Source: Gymnopus androsaceus JB14
Lineage: Eukaryota > Basidiomycota > Agaricomycetes > Agaricales > Omphalotaceae
Direction: 5' to 3'
Assembly (NCBI GenBank): GCA_009733575.1
Contig: ML769703.1
Coordinates: 1 to 64,000, forward strand
DNA length: 64,000 bases
The notes under the pieces were generated by a model, which was not told where the DNA came from, searched no databases, and worked only from the letters and a program-made list of their open reading frames with translations. Both the position numbers and the translations under genes were made by a program. Shown here piece by piece: positions 1 to 12,467 of this stretch (its first letter is position 1; each line of letters starts with the position of its first letter).

Positions 1-235
1 AAAAAACACTAAGAACATTCAAAAACAGTATGCTGAAACCAACTTTATGATCCTCCAGAGACAAGCAAGGACTTCTCAAGGTTGTCTATGCTGCTTTTGA
101 AGGCTTCTGCACTGAACGGAGGAGGAATTACGGAGTGAATAGAGGCATTTTCAGGGTCTCTGAAAAACATTCAATATGTATCTCAAGTGATCTTGAATGC
201 ATTGGGCGATATGTTTATTTGCCATTGGAAATTCT

Positions 236-315
236 TGGGTATCCTAGGGTATCCTGGGTATCCCTAGGGTATTCCTGGGTATCCCTAGGGTATTCTGGGT
301 ATCCCTAGGTATCCT
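236..315. repeat. GGTATCCCTAGG-type short tandem/palindromic repeat
   Basis: About 80 bp built from the unit GGGTATCCCTAGGGTATTCCT with small variations. The unit is partly self-complementary (CCTAGG core). Bases 1-620 otherwise show no gene that I can support. Confidence 0.7.
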
Positions 316-628
316 ATAAACACCTGCAAGGACTTGAGGTTATCATCTGAATGAATGGATGTATTATTGGTTTTTTCTTGGAGATCTGTGTATAATGCCT
401 AATGCAACCTCCTAGCAGTATATGTATGCACTAAATATCCTTCAAAGCAATATTGATTGCCCAAAGATGTAATATTGTAAGCTTTGATTCATTGTAATCA
501 AAGAATTGATTGGTTCAAAATAAGGCATTCATTATAACATTCGAAGCATCTATATATTGATTGCGCCATGTATGTACATACTATCTAATTGAAAAATAGC
601 AGATAAACAAGCCAGCTATCATCACCCA

Positions 629-2764
629 TTATTCAGCATCTCCGTTGCTATTACCGTTTTCCTCACCATTGCTAGAGCCATTGCCATTGCCATTGCTACC
701 ATTGACCTCACTGCTGCTATTGCCATTTCCCCGCCATTGCCATTGTCGTCATTGCCATTGTTATTGTTATTGTTGCCATTGCTGTCGCCATTGTTGGCGT
801 CGGTACCTCCCTGACCAATGGCAGATGACTTTGCGCTTGCAGCAAATGCATTCAAGTCAGCATAGTCATATGTCTGGGAAGGAACAATGTCAGGCCAGCG
901 GTTCTAGAAAGGCAGAAAGGAATGAGTGCAACAATTATGATGACGTTTTCACAACACTCACAACATTGCTTCGTATAACTCAGTTTGTAAGAGGTCAACA
1001 TAGTCAGCTGACAACTCCTGGAGGTTGGTCATTGTATTTGTCACGGCGCGGTAGCTATTCACAAACATTAGAAAGGGAGCCACACAGCATAGATCATGAA
1101 GACTTCACTGGCTGGCTAGATTAGTAGCTGAGAATGGATGATCCATTCTATAACCAGATGCATATTCTTGCAGAACGTGGCCTATCTTTGTACATTGCAA
1201 GAGTAGTGAGCATTTAGACAGGCTTATCAATGAATTCAGACATACCAAAACAACAATCATGATAATCAAGGGAATGGGGATACATTTTTCTCGGTGGAGT
1301 TGCTGAACTAGCACCGAATCCTGCTTGGGTTTGTTTTCAATGAAGTATCCACGTAATAGCTGGCCAATTAGGGGTGAACGAAAAGGGAAACGGTCGTTTG
1401 TCCTAGTCTGATAGTGACAATGATTAATTAATACCAAAATACTTAGCTATGAGAATAAGCAAACCTCTAAGTCCACTCCAGAATGGTGGTAACGCCGGTC
1501 TTTGAGAAGCCATGTGACCAAAGATATCTAGGCAAAAGATGAATATGGAAGAAGTTCAAAGGTCATTAACTTGCACACACAATTTCTTGGGAACTTCGCG
1601 TCCCAGGGATGTCAAAGTATTGGGCAGTGCGGATACGAGTTTCTCTCCCAATGTCTAAACGAATAGCAGATGCCCCATAATTCATCTCATAAAAGGAATG
1701 TTAGGTTAGGCTAAGGCGAGAGAGTAACTGCATACTTACAAACTTAACAAGTTTATCCCTTCCCTCCGGGTCATCATTAACTGTCTTTAAAGACTCAACC
1801 AAATCAGCGCCCCTGCCCTCTTTCACCAACCTTTCTATTTCGTCGGTAAATGTAGGCCAACTAAACAAGGGGTCCTCTGGACACATGTTGACTGTGCACG
1901 TTGCCATTCGAGCACAGCGTTTTGCCAACCTAGCCAGTTTAGGATTTGCGAATTCTGAAAGCAGGACCTTGGAGCTCAAACCCCTGTCTTTCCCGGACTT
2001 GCTTCTCTGAGAGTTTGGGAGGTTAACATCCTCGACCATGATCTAGGTAAAAGCGGTCATACATATAAAGGGTATTAGAAACGGAGAGTATTATAACACG
2101 TACGTTGTCTTCATCCTCTTCATTATCGTCTTCTCGATTTTCTTCCCCATTTTCAACACTTTCGTTGTCATCGTCATCCGAAACGGGCTCATCGTCTTTC
2201 TGGCTGGACCCTAGAAGCAGATCAGGAAGGGAAAGGGACAATCAACACAACGAGATGCACCTTTACTGACATCTTGCAAGAAACTCATCTCAGTCTCATT
2301 CAGTTGATTCTCTTCAAAGAAGAAATATCAGAATAGGTATCACGCAAATTGAAAGAGGATACATACTTTGAGGGAGGGGCACGGGAGCTGCATGGATGAG
2401 GGTCGACATATAATTGGTCAATTGAACGGACTCTCCGGTGGCCTTTCCTTGAAGAGATTGAATAAGATTTATTTTGGAACAAAAAAACAATCAAGAGCAT
2501 ACCTGCTACTGTTGTTGTTCCATTTGTCTGGCTATTTGAGCGACTCCCACCTCCGTTAACAACAGATGTAAGGGGTTTCAACACTTCACCACCCAATTTT
2601 GTCTTCAACTTCTTAGAAGGTTGCGAAGAGTTGCCATGATTGCTTTTACGCTTCCTGGAAAGCTGAGAAGAATTTTCCGCATCATCCTTTGGCGAGCATG
2701 AGTTGGGTAAGTTGGGTTTGATCAATTGCTTCGAAGGTTTCTTTGGCTTCTGAGAGGTAGACAT
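629..2764 (-). CDS. DUF6532-like protein, multi-exon (3' end uncertain)
   Basis: I infer a spliced gene on the minus strand. The first ATG is at 2764 and opens a Lys/Ser-rich N-terminus (MSTSQKPKKPSKQ) with a nuclear-localisation-like stretch (RKRKS, KKLKTK). A clear GTATGC donor follows near 2506. Later exons are acidic (about 2230-2090), then a segment at about 2039-1740 ending at a GTAAGT donor, then an exon at about 1690-1580 (starting near NYGASAIRLDIGRE). An exon at 1437-1150 contains FPFRSPLIGQLLRGYF and IPIPLIIMIVVLVCLNSL, the pattern I associate with DUF6532 in Agaricomycetes. A helical segment (about 1085-960) and an Asn/Gly-rich tail with a TAA at 629-631 may be the 3' end. Function unknown. 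The family assignment is from pattern memory, not a search. Confidence 0.5.
645..800. repeat. CCATTG/CAATGG hexanucleotide low-complexity tract
   Basis: A run of CCATTG and GCTATTGCC units. On the minus strand it reads as Asn/Gly/Ser codons and may encode the low-complexity tail of the DUF6532-like gene. Its apparent long plus-strand reading frame is Leu/Cys/His junk. Confidence 0.6.
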
Positions 2765-2824
2765 GATGAGTAGAATGTACAGAGGACAAGTCAAAATGAA
2801 CTGATGTTTATACCCATCTCATTA

Positions 2825-2872
2825 TGACTCGACTCTTCATGGCTTGACTCTTCATGACTCGACTCTTCAATA
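2825..2872. repeat. Three short direct repeats of GACTCGACTCTTCAT
   Basis: Three imperfect about 16-bp copies immediately downstream of the transposase stop codon. They could be subterminal repeats of the transposon, which are common in CACTA elements, but no matching set was found at the other end. Confidence 0.5.
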
Positions 2873-2878
2873 CTCAGT

Positions 2879-5800
2879 TCAATATATTGTCTGGTAGCTA
2901 TATTTACTCTGCATGTTGTTTACAAAAAATGACTCGCATCTGTCAAGAATATTATTAGTAGTCCAAGATGGATCCCAGTTAGCTCTGCTGGGCGTGAGCA
3001 TGCAGCTTTGTCGAATATCTGTGAGGTAAACGATCGCAGCCCGATCTTGATACTTAGAATCTTTTGAAGGCTGGACACGGTACATGCCTGTGTCCGACTC
3101 GGGTGAAGTAAAGTTAGTGAACCAAGTCACATAAGCCAACGGTTCTGTAGGCCATTCCATAGGCGCATCTTCAGGAAAACCGTTCCGAGTAACAGTCGTG
3201 GGTAGGCGGAAGATTACTCTCAGCCTGGCTACTCTGCAGTCTAGTATCATTAGCATCCAGTAGGAACAAAGAAATGAATACAGTACCATCAAGAGCAGTT
3301 GACTGTGCATCATCGCCAACCATTACAATGAGAGTATCGAATCGCGGAATGTGTGAGCGCCTGGAGACGGGAATGGCCTTAACGGTTTCATGTATCCCAT
3401 CCAAATCGTCATCGAATAGATTGCTCGGTGAGAACTTGTACCGGTGCCAGACATCCAACTGGGTAAATGGGAGGGTACCGGCAAGCGCCAGTTGATCTGG
3501 AACTCGGCGGCCAAGGGGAAGAAAAGCATTCAAGAACAGCTTTAAATGGGCTAAGAATCCCGGAGCAGCATGTGAGATAAGGATTTGTGCTAAACTTTTC
3601 TTCGATTCTGCAGGATATTTCGCCAAGATTAGTTGTCCTCTTATTGGTGGAGAGGCATTATAACCCTTTCCAACTCGATCAGATCTCTTTGCAACATCAA
3701 AAACCGTATCCTCCTCTGTGTTTGTTCCTGCATCCTCACCATCTCTCTGTAGCTCCTCCTCTGTACTTCCAGCATCGTTGCTCTCGGATTCATCCAGCCA
3801 AGACCTGTAGAAATCATACGACGCAATCTTTTCCTGCCTGGAGAGCCACTTGACCATTTGAGGGAAATGATCCCGCTTGTTGCTGGCTTTCCAGCCTTCC
3901 TTGGCAAAGTCAATGTGTAAGCGTTCGAACATCTCTGTGTTGTAGTTATCAGTAGTGCCCAACCAGCGAATGGATTCAATATAATGAAGGAGGGAATGAA
4001 ACTTGGGAATATTGAAATCCTCTCGAATGTCTTTCCGAATGAAATATGAACGGTAGTTGTGCCAGTTGTCTAACTCTTCTTGTAGATAGCGCAGTGTTTC
4101 TTCATCGTGTGAAGAGTACTGAGCGAGATGGATGAAGCTGAGTAGACTCCTGCAGGCTTTGATGCCTTCGGAATCAATCTTGCCAACCAAACAAGAAAGC
4201 AAAATCCTTGCGATATGTTTCCGTTCAGTTCCCGAGACTTGAGCTAGTTTCGAAATCCCATCCTTGAAATGACGTACTCCACACGCTGGTGGAAGACATC
4301 TAATCCTGGCATCTAACTCGTCCTCTCCCATTACCTCCTGCACCCACCCAATAAGATGTTTTAGCACTCCTTGGTACAGTTGATGAAGTATATCGGGAGA
4401 GATGCAACGGTGGATGTCCACACAAGGGAAACCAACCCAGAAAGGGTCATAATTTCCACCGGCCACATCACATTCCATACATGTAGTGTGTACGCTCTTA
4501 CGCCTCCCTCGACGAAAAGCTTCGCGCGCCTCCCGGATGACTCCCTCCGTCCATCCTTGTTTCCGAGTTTCACTCGGACTAGATTCTTGGAGTTCATCAG
4601 CTTTTTGTCGGCACCGCGGACATGTCCCACTCTTTGTGCAAGTAATGAGACACTGCTCCGGGTAGTCCGCAACATAAGTTGACAGGATTGGATATACCCT
4701 CCTCACCGCGCCATTGCCTCCAACCATCTCTACCCCAGGTCCGTTAGGTTTTCCCGCGGCTTTGAGAGGCTCAAGGATGGTCGCCATTGACCTGTGAAAC
4801 AGCTCGTAATTCCGTACTCGAAGCGCCGTTTTGGATAGACCGTCTGATGGTTTGTCAACAGAAAGGTAAGCAATCAAAACGCAGGCTCTGGCGCTGGGCT
4901 TGCGTCTGAGAGATTTGGGGAGATTTCCGATAGTGAGGTATACGGGGTAAGCTGATTTATTTCCGGAGAATTGAGTGAGTCTCGTTTTGTCTGATGCAAT
5001 GATCACAGGGGCCAGAGTTCCTCCAACTGGAAGCACTTCCTTTAACAAAGGTTTAGCCGTGGAACAAGGAGCGATTCGAATACATACCTGCACTGCATTC
5101 CACAGCCCTCCGGTCCACATCTCGTTATAGATCCGTTGTTCCTCGATGTGAGTTTTGCCTTGAAATATTTTGACCGGTTTATAAACAAGGTGCTTCGCCA
5201 ATGCAGGATCTCCCCAAAGAGCCTTAATTGCTTCAATAGGATTGCGATGATAAATTGTAAAAAACTCGCTGGGTCGATCTTTAAAAGAGAGTCGTTTTGT
5301 GAACCAAGGTCCACATCGCTCTGGTATAGAGTCCACGGTTTCGAGCATGGATCGTACACTCGAGAAGGAAAGCCCTAGCTTCTCCTTAACCTGAAGCAAA
5401 TTTCAATTCATTGCTTTGGAAATTGAGAGAGAAAAAATGAATGAATTACCTGAGGAATATTCATAAGGCAATTAAATGACTTCTGCGAGATCTTCTCCTT
5501 CACTGCCCATTGCGCCATTTCCCAGTCGACTCGGCTGTTGAATGGTGCATAATCTTGACCAGCTGCAGTCCCTGTAACAAACAGAGATTTCCAGCGAGCA
5601 TGAATAGTGGGCTCATGCCTATAAACTTGACCGGCAGTTGGGTGCCATCTATACGATCGTTCATCGTCGTCATCGACAAGAGCACGCCGAAACCGTCTGT
5701 TTTCAGCGGTGGAAGGTCCAGGACCAGCTTCTCCCTCTGCCATGTTTAAGTCCAGGTCTGGCAAGAAATCGAAAGCCTCTGGTAGATCATCCACGTCAAG

Positions 5801-6199
5801 GTCGCCCAGCGCAAGCACAGCTGCTGCCAAAGGCCCCTCTTGTGTATCGCTGTCGGTATTGTAGTCCTCTACCAACACTTCCTGCTCACTGATGATGCCC
5901 TGTTCATCGTCAGAGTTGTCGGAGTCGACATCTATGACCATGCTTCTGGATGAAGGTAAATCACCCTGATCCACATCGTTACTGTGGATGTACGGCTCTT
6001 CCGGAAGATGGAAGCGTGTGACATCACTCACAGCAGCAGAGGTAGCAGCTTGCATGGTTGCAGAAAACTGATCGACCACATTTTGTTGCTGCTGTCGAAG
6101 GTACTGCTGGTGAGGGGCATCTTTCTTCAGTCGAGTATGGCTCGTGCGATCTTGGGGCCTACTGAAGAGCTTTTCGCAGACAGGGCACTGGTAAGACAT
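2879..6199 (-). CDS. Plavaka-type transposase (CACTA superfamily), apparently complete
   Basis: Three exons join cleanly. Exon 1 (6199-5450) starts MSYQCPVCEKLFSRPQDRTSH, a C2H2 zinc finger, followed by a Gln-rich and a very acidic linker. Exon 2 (5390 to about 3285) is the catalytic body. It carries a CPRC motif inside TCTKSGTCPRCRQKADEL, an HTTCMECDV segment, the block DIHRCISPDILHQLYQGVLKHL and FNIPKFHSLLHYIESIRWLG, all typical of Plavaka transposases of Basidiomycota. Exon 3 (about 3228-2879) is the usual Plavaka C-terminus with LAYVTWFTNF, and ends in TGA. The introns are GTAATT..CAG and GTACTG..AG. No frameshift or stop was seen, so the enzyme could be active. I could not define terminal inverted repeats or target duplications. 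Short GACTCGACTCTTCAT repeats sit just beyond its 3' end (about 2825-2872). Confidence 0.85.
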
Positions 6200-6313
6200 T
6201 GAAGCTCTGTGTATACGTATGCAATGGAGCTTTATATACATAAGATTAGGTGAAAATGCACGCTATTTATGTATTAGAGAAAAACCCAGGCTCGAGATAG
6301 AAATGGCAATAGT

Positions 6314-6537
6314 TGTACATTGCCATAGCAGTTGAGTTGCATATGCTACCTCGATGTCCAAGTGACTCAGTGAGAGAATCTTTCCGAGGAGGTTTGAAAG
6401 GGAAGAGCGAATTTGGAAAGATAGCCATATTGTACATTGCCATAGCGCATAGTCGAGTTGCATATGCTATTCCGTTGTCCGAATGGCTCAATGAGAGAAA
6501 CTTTCCGAGGAGGTTTGAAAGGGAAGAGCGAATTTGG
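6314..6537. repeat. Two direct copies of a ~105-bp block upstream of the transposase
   Basis: 6314-6417 and 6431-6537 share long identical stretches: TGTACATTGCCATAGC at the start and CCGAGGAGGTTTGAAAGG near the end. The spacing is 117 bp. The pair lies 115-340 bp upstream of the transposase start, so it may be its promoter region or the subterminal part of the element. Confidence 0.85.
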
Positions 6538-6698
6538 ATGCCAGAGCCCACAGGCAGAAAGCAAATTAAGCCATCAAAGGAAACTGAGAACTATCAGCAG
6601 CATGATCTAAGATAAGAGACCATGTGCTCCACAGTTAGGCTTCAGCTCCAGATGGAACCAAACTTGTTCGCCTACTCACACCGTGGGTCGTTAGGCAC

Positions 6699-6801
6699 CA
6701 CGTGCTCGTTGAGACGATGCTTGTACATGTTTGGCTGTAGTTGATTTGGGCTTGGGTAAGCGCATCACATGCTCGTTGAGACGATGCTTGCACATGTTTG
6801 G
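6699..6801 (+). repeat. Two copies of a 36-bp hairpin-forming repeat
   Basis: Copies at 6699-6734 and 6766-6801 share TGCTCGTTGAGACGATGCTT and end in ACATGTTTGG. The flanks ACATG..CATGT and TCGT..ACGA can pair, giving a hairpin in the second copy. Further copies are at 11986-12021 (same strand) and 17225-17260 (opposite strand). The rest of 6540-7090 shows no gene. Confidence 0.8.
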
Positions 6802-7092
6802 CTTTGCTTTTAATTTATATATGTGGGATTTCTGGGTCTGGCAGGCGTCTTTAACGACAGGGTTTCAGGTAAAAACAGCCCCATATGTTAAATTTTAGAC
6901 TGAGAATGAAAATAAGTGAAAGAACGAGCTGATGAATAGTTGATTATAAGATGGGAAATCAGTTGATCTAGCACTGACCAGCTTATCCTCTGTACATCAT
7001 CAAAGCCCATCAAAAGTAATACATAAGATTCAAGGAAGAATGAGATTTATATATAAACAGCGTACACAGATTGTAAATTAAACGGTATAATA

Positions 7093-9112
7093 TTAAACGG
7101 TGCGTTTGGATTTGAGAACATAACAACTGGAACCAGGAGAAGCAGGCCAGGAGTACGACGTAGGGGCAGGTTCATCCTCCCACATGGTGAAACCCGGAAA
7201 GTCAGAAAGATCCTCCTCGATAGCAGAAAGAACTTGATGCGCCGTGATCTCCCTTTCTTTCTCTCCTTTTGTAATCGTAACCCCGTAAACTCCAAGCTCT
7301 TCCCTGCGCTTGACGCTGTCCCACAGCGTATGAGCCTGCCCAAGAAGCGACTTCAGTAGTAATTGTTCGAGCCTCTCTTTGTCATTGTACCCATCTTGAA
7401 CAGGTGGATCTAACACGAGTTCAAAATTCTCCAGCAACCAACCGCGCAATTCTCGACTGCGTTGACGAGGCAATCCATAAAGAGTTTGCTCAAAACTAAC
7501 GGGACAAGGAGAACTATATCTTGATGGAGTCAAGACCAATACCAGTTCTGCATAGTTTAGAAGCATGGCAAGGTTCAAGAAGTCTTCGAAAATGAGAACA
7601 TTCGGAACGTGGGCAATGGTTTCTAGATGAAGTTGAGTCTTGCGCGTATCAAATATTGCAGTAGAAACGCTTACCTTGACCCAGCTGTTCGATTTGTTCC
7701 AAATAAACACTACTTCCCTCGCAGATAGTCTTATGCCAGAAGAGGATGATACGAAGAAGCATCTGCTGCTCATCATCCATTGAAACGTTGGTGATGGTAT
7801 GAGAGCCAACAAAAGTGTGAAATAACGAATAGAGCGAGTACTTAATTGTTGGTGCAGAAAAGAAGTGGCCGCCCAAAGCAACACAATCTTGAAGCGTTGT
7901 TACACTATGAACGGTTCCTGGACGCATGATCCTATAACAGAATGGAGAGTGAGCAAGTAAATATGAGGGAAGAATGACAAACATACAACATGGTTCCAGG
8001 GTACAATAGTATAGAGTACCAGTCCCAGGACCTAGCGTAGTTGCGACCTTCAACCATTTCACTCCCATACGCAGCTGGATTAGCAAACTCTTCTTCTCTA
8101 GCTTCCTTAGACGGGAAGGCAAGATCCCACTTTTTCAGCCCATCCTCTATAGCCACCCAAGTGCCTGTTCCCGCGCGGTCTACATGCGGCAAATGAACAG
8201 CATCGGACTTTGCCAATAGACCCCAATTCATGATTCGCACTGGGATGTGACTGGGGAATTCTCCATACACCGAGACAGCAGCGCGGAGGTCAGTAGCCAG
8301 CTGGGTAGGAGCTGACGTCCCTCCACTCAGAGGGTTATCAAGGCTATTGACGTTTTTAGAAGTCTGGAGAAATTCCCGGTAGGACGCCAGCACAAAAACG
8401 GAACCAGCATTTTTTGGGTCGTATCTTGAGTTATCTAGATTGTGGTTACCACGCTAATTCAGAAAAATTACTTATGACGAGATGACACACCATGCATCTC
8501 CCTTAACTCATCAACTCCACCCCACTCTTCTAAACTGGCAAGGTCGCACTTGAGATGGGTTGGGCGCCCGCTTACTACTATGGCAGGATAGCGTCGGAAA
8601 AGATTCTGCAAATCCTTTGCAGATGTCTTGAGAAAATTGGCAAAATCCATAGTGTAAATTGGAGAGTCATCGGAGAGCTTAGGAGGCGTCAGAAGAGCTA
8701 CAGGACTGCTCATCCCATCCGACCATTCTAGAGGTTTTCCAATGGGGAATCCGTTTTTCTTCCTTGCAGCGTTCACGTGCGCGGCAAGCTCTTGAAGATC
8801 TTCAGCAATTTGAGAGTCCTACGGTCCAAGGTTAGATATCACCTCTAGAAAAGTGATTTAAAGTGGTGTACGCACATAGTGTTTCCCTTGATACCCATAG
8901 TACTGGGTTTGATCGGCTGAATATACGTGTATAACAGGTGAAACTTTACGCTAAGAGAATAATCAGTCAAAATTATTGCCTATCGATATGCTATCGGACA
9001 TACCTCCTTGTCTCCACAGACTTCGAGTCTAGGGAGGTTCTTGCCATCGTCCTCCTTCCCAGCTTTCGAGTGCCTCTTCAATGTCCATATCGTTATTGTC
9101 ACTAATGATATC
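7093..9112 (-). CDS. JmjC-domain oxygenase-like protein (catalytic part)
   Basis: A spliced minus-strand gene ending at a TAA at 7093-7095. Coding exons read, in order: KEDDGKNLPRLEVCGDKE (donor at 9003), KVSPVIHVYSADQTQYYG, a ~100-aa exon with PIYTMDFANFLKTSAKDLQN (8776-8480), an exon with HVDRAGTGTWVAIEDG (8420-7990), then MRPGTVHSVTTLQDCVALGG (7930 onward) and a ~180-aa C-terminal exon. The HxD motif (HVD) and the distal His in PGTVH form the expected Fe(II) triad of a JmjC 2-oxoglutarate oxygenase, so the fold looks catalytically competent. The substrate is not known; histone or other nuclear protein demethylation would be the family expectation. Exons at 9.2-11.9 kb may be its 5' half. 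Confidence 0.7.
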
Positions 9113-9119
9113 CATCTCT

Positions 9120-11892
9120 TTAGTAGTTTGTCTCCTTGGTCCTTGTCTTCTTCCCTCCAGATAGCTTCTGGCGCTTTGGTGAAGGAGCATCACTATCCGG
9201 AGTTTCGGGCAGCCTTTTGTTACTGATGCGGGAGGATTTTTCGCAAGATGACACGAGGATTGGAACGAGAGACAATAGGTACATGATTAACTTGAGGATC
9301 ACAATCACGGCCGGGGGATATGTGGACAGTGGGTGACGGGGATTGCTCAGATATGGGCTCGTGATGAAGATTTTCATCAGGTCCAGGACTGAGAGAAAGA
9401 CGATGAGTAGACGGCGAAGATGCCCCAGATATGGATTTGTGAGTCTCAAATGGATCGTCGTTGCTTACACCTGTCGTTTCTACCAATCGTGAACCTGATG
9501 ATGGGACTAAAAACTGAGAACCATTAGAGCTCGTGTGCTCGATAGCCTCACCGCCATCATCCGAGGCTGTGCGTGGAATATCCAAGCCACCAGAATCATC
9601 CAATTGCGACAGACTGGCGACTGGAATTGCTTGTGGAATATTCCAACCACCAGTACCCTCCAGGCTTGACGGATTGGCGATTTCATCGCTATCTGGGAGC
9701 AATCGCGGAACTTCGTAAGGACTATTCAAGCCAGACATGGCGACCAAAGTTGCTCGTGGAATATTCCAACCACCAGCACCTTCCGGGCCTGACGGATTGA
9801 TGATTTCATTACCATCTGGGAGCAACCGCGGATCTTCGGAAGGACTATCCAAGCCAGACATGGGCCCGAAATTTTCAGGCGGGTTGTTATCCAGTCCAGG
9901 ACTTGGGGAAACACGGGGAGTCAACGACAGAGGTTGGCGCAGATATGGGCTGAGGGGTTCCAGATGGCAAGGACGACATGGGCTCATGAATATGGCCTAC
10001 ATCAAGTCCTGGAGCATCGTGAACAGGGGAAGGAAGTGGCAAGGAAAGTGGTGAACTGGCGTTACCAACCACTTCATCTCTCGTTAGTGAGATAGGAGCA
10101 TCATCAGAATGCGTACGGTCAACGCTGGAAGAGCCATCTGAGTTCAAGTCCACGCCACCCGTTACAATCGAATTTTCAGAAGCAGTGATTGCTGGTCCAA
10201 TCCCGCTCTCCTCGTAACCCACTCTCATCATAAACGGGCCCAGTAGCACGTAAAGTCGTAGGAGAGAGGTTTGAAGAGCCACTTTGTGCTAGAGCAGCGG
10301 AAGAGTCATAAAAGAGAGGGTTCGGTTGAGGAATCACTGCTTTCTGTGAAAGCGTGGTGATACGGCCAAACGATGGGTCTAACTCTTGCTTGATTATAGC
10401 GCCAAAGTCTAGATAAACCAAAACGTGAATGCGTGGGTGACATGCAGAAGACGATTGACCATACCAGGGTGGAAAAAGCTTGTGTGATCACGGATGGGAT
10501 CGAATTTTTTGTTCAAATATGTACGAAGTTTTTCTCTGTCGTATTTGAAGCTCTCAAGTTCCTGGGGCTCCACTATATGATCCAGCACACGATCCATCAT
10601 TTCCTGAGGACTGAGTTGGCATCGAGCGACAAGGTAAAGATTCTTCCAGATCAAAGTTTCTATCTCCCGCAGTGAAGCAGGCTTGATGTCGCCGAGGCTC
10701 AGCATGAACTATAAGACACTAGTCAGTAATCATTGCACTCCGATAGAGAAGCATTAGAGCTTACAGAAATGTAGAAGTGCCTTCCAAAGCGAGACGAATG
10801 GAGGAGGCAAGTCCTGAATAATAGAATGGGGGAAATGGCAAGAGAAGAAAAGAGTGGTGCTTGAAATGCCACCAGAGAAAGATTTAGGTTAGTTAGAATG
10901 TCGGAAAACTTGTCATCCGACTGAAAACTAGAAGGGAGTGAGATAAGGTACAGTCAATGAAGTAGAACATACGCTGCATTCCGTAAGCATTCCTCAAGTT
11001 TTGCGGGGAACTCCTCATCCATGGGTATATCTATGACGCCCTGCGGAATAAAATGTCATGACTAGGAAATTGATGGACAAGGAAATTGACAGACCAGAGA
11101 CATTATGCTGAGATATGACGCTGCTAGTTGGATATTATTCAGGATGTTTCCATGATATTTGGATCTGAAGGTGTCGCTGAGATTCCGTAAGTTTTTGGCA
11201 ACGGATGCAGCAACTGTTTGTGGCACGCTGTGAGAAGATGATAGTGTGTCGGTACTGGGAGCGGGAGGAGGCGCAGATGAAGTTCGTGCATTCCAACGAG
11301 CAACAATAGCATCTTCGAAGATTTTTGGCCAGCCCTGATTTTCAGTTAAGAAAGATGCCTAGAAAATGTTTGATGATGACGATAAGGTTGAGAAAAGATA
11401 GATTCTTACAATTCTGTTCATGGCCCCCCGTAACGGAGGTGACATGACCGATCGAGGGATTGTACCTTCAACATTGGAAGAGCCGGACAGAACATTAAAA
11501 AGTTTAAAGCCAAGAATTGGCCCGATGTAAGAGTTCCAGGTGCTTGTTTCGGTTTTCACGGGATTTGCTTCTTCCAATAGCTTTTGCCATGACTTATCGG
11601 GCTGAAGCTGTTTCTGTTTCTTCGAGCAATATTGGTTCAGTGATCCTAGAAAAAACTGGCCAAAAGACTAGTTTGTTGGAGGATCATTCATATAAAGCAA
11701 ATCACGTACAAACAGCTCATCCTTTGGACATATACTTTCCTGTTCACCATTGCTTGGGAAAACCGTCAACGCCCCTTTAAGAAGATTTGACGATAAAACT
11801 GCGCTAGTGGCTAAACAAAATGATATGTAGGCAAAAATAAAAATAAAGTTAAGGCACGCACCTGAAGCATCGGCGACAGAAACTTGCGACAT
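9120..11892 (-). CDS. Exon-rich nuclear-type protein, possibly the 5' half of the JmjC gene
   Basis: Starts at ATG 11892 (MSQVSVADAS, donor GTGCGT) and continues through at least seven exons with good GT-AG sites. Recognisable exons include SFGQFFLGSLNQYCSKKQKQ (about 11665-11405), one with FPAKLEECLRNA (about 11035-10975), one with DIKPASLREIETLIWKNLYL (about 10690-10455), and a long Ser/Pro-rich low-complexity part (10280-9220). It ends near a basic nuclear-localisation-like stretch (SPKRQKLSGGKKTRTK, about 9170). Reading frame continuity between this stretch and the JmjC exons could not be shown: frames change around 9100-9250 without an obvious intron. Either this is one long gene with a lesion there or two adjacent genes. 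I do not recognise the N-terminal part. Confidence 0.45.
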
Positions 11893-11985
11893 CTTGGCGT
11901 CTTGGGATTGAGTGAGAAATAAGTCAAGATAAGTTCGAGAAGAGTATGTCGGAACCTTCTGTAATTTCTCCAAGTAGAGTAGACT

Positions 11986-12021
11986 CACGTGCTCGTTAGA
12001 ACGATGCTTGTTCATGTTTGG
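11986..12021 (+). repeat. 36-bp hairpin-forming repeat, third copy
   Basis: Reads CACGTGCTCGTTAGAACGAT and continues TGCTTGTTCATGTTTGG; it matches the pair at 6.7 kb. It lies 94 bp upstream of the minus-strand start codon at 11892, compatible with a promoter element or with an element end. The following 12022-12467 shows no gene. Confidence 0.75.
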
Positions 12022-12467
12022 CCTTCCGAAGATGACTCGGAGGTCCTTACGTCACTTAAGTCAAATGTGTGTGGCGCACGCGCTACACTTCCCCATATGG
12101 ATATTCTGAACTGACATGAAAATTAGGGCACGCACAGAATATCATGTCAAATCCCCGTAGGTCTCATAGGGTGATCGTGACCTCTAGAGAACTCGGAATG
12201 TCTTGTTCAGCTTCGAGATTGAGTCCTAGTGCTAAGTGGAACAATACCTTTTTGGTCTGACTTTTCTTGCATTCTCAAGAGGATGAAGGATAATTTTCCA
12301 GGTAAAGCCATTACTCCTCAAGTGAAAATGACAGCTCCTTGCGCCTATGCTTCCATCCTTGTTATTGGGGTGGTATTTGGCAGCTCGGCACGGAGCGGCA
12401 GTAGTACCCTTTCAATATCTACGCATATTAAGAGTATCATTTAGCTAGAGTAAGTCAAACCCAAGTA

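Noticed and set aside
236..315. Possible CRISPR-like or telomeric array
   Set aside because: Units are contiguous without spacers and do not match a telomere repeat such as TTAGGG.
645..1124. Long plus-strand open frame rich in Leu, His, Cys
   Set aside because: It is a by-product of CCATTG repeats. The opposite strand gives a more sensible Asn/Gly-rich tail for the DUF6532-like gene.
9533..10054. Plus-strand Pro/Ser-rich frames
   Set aside because: Shadows of the Ser/Pro-rich minus-strand exons, whose codons mirror into open frames.
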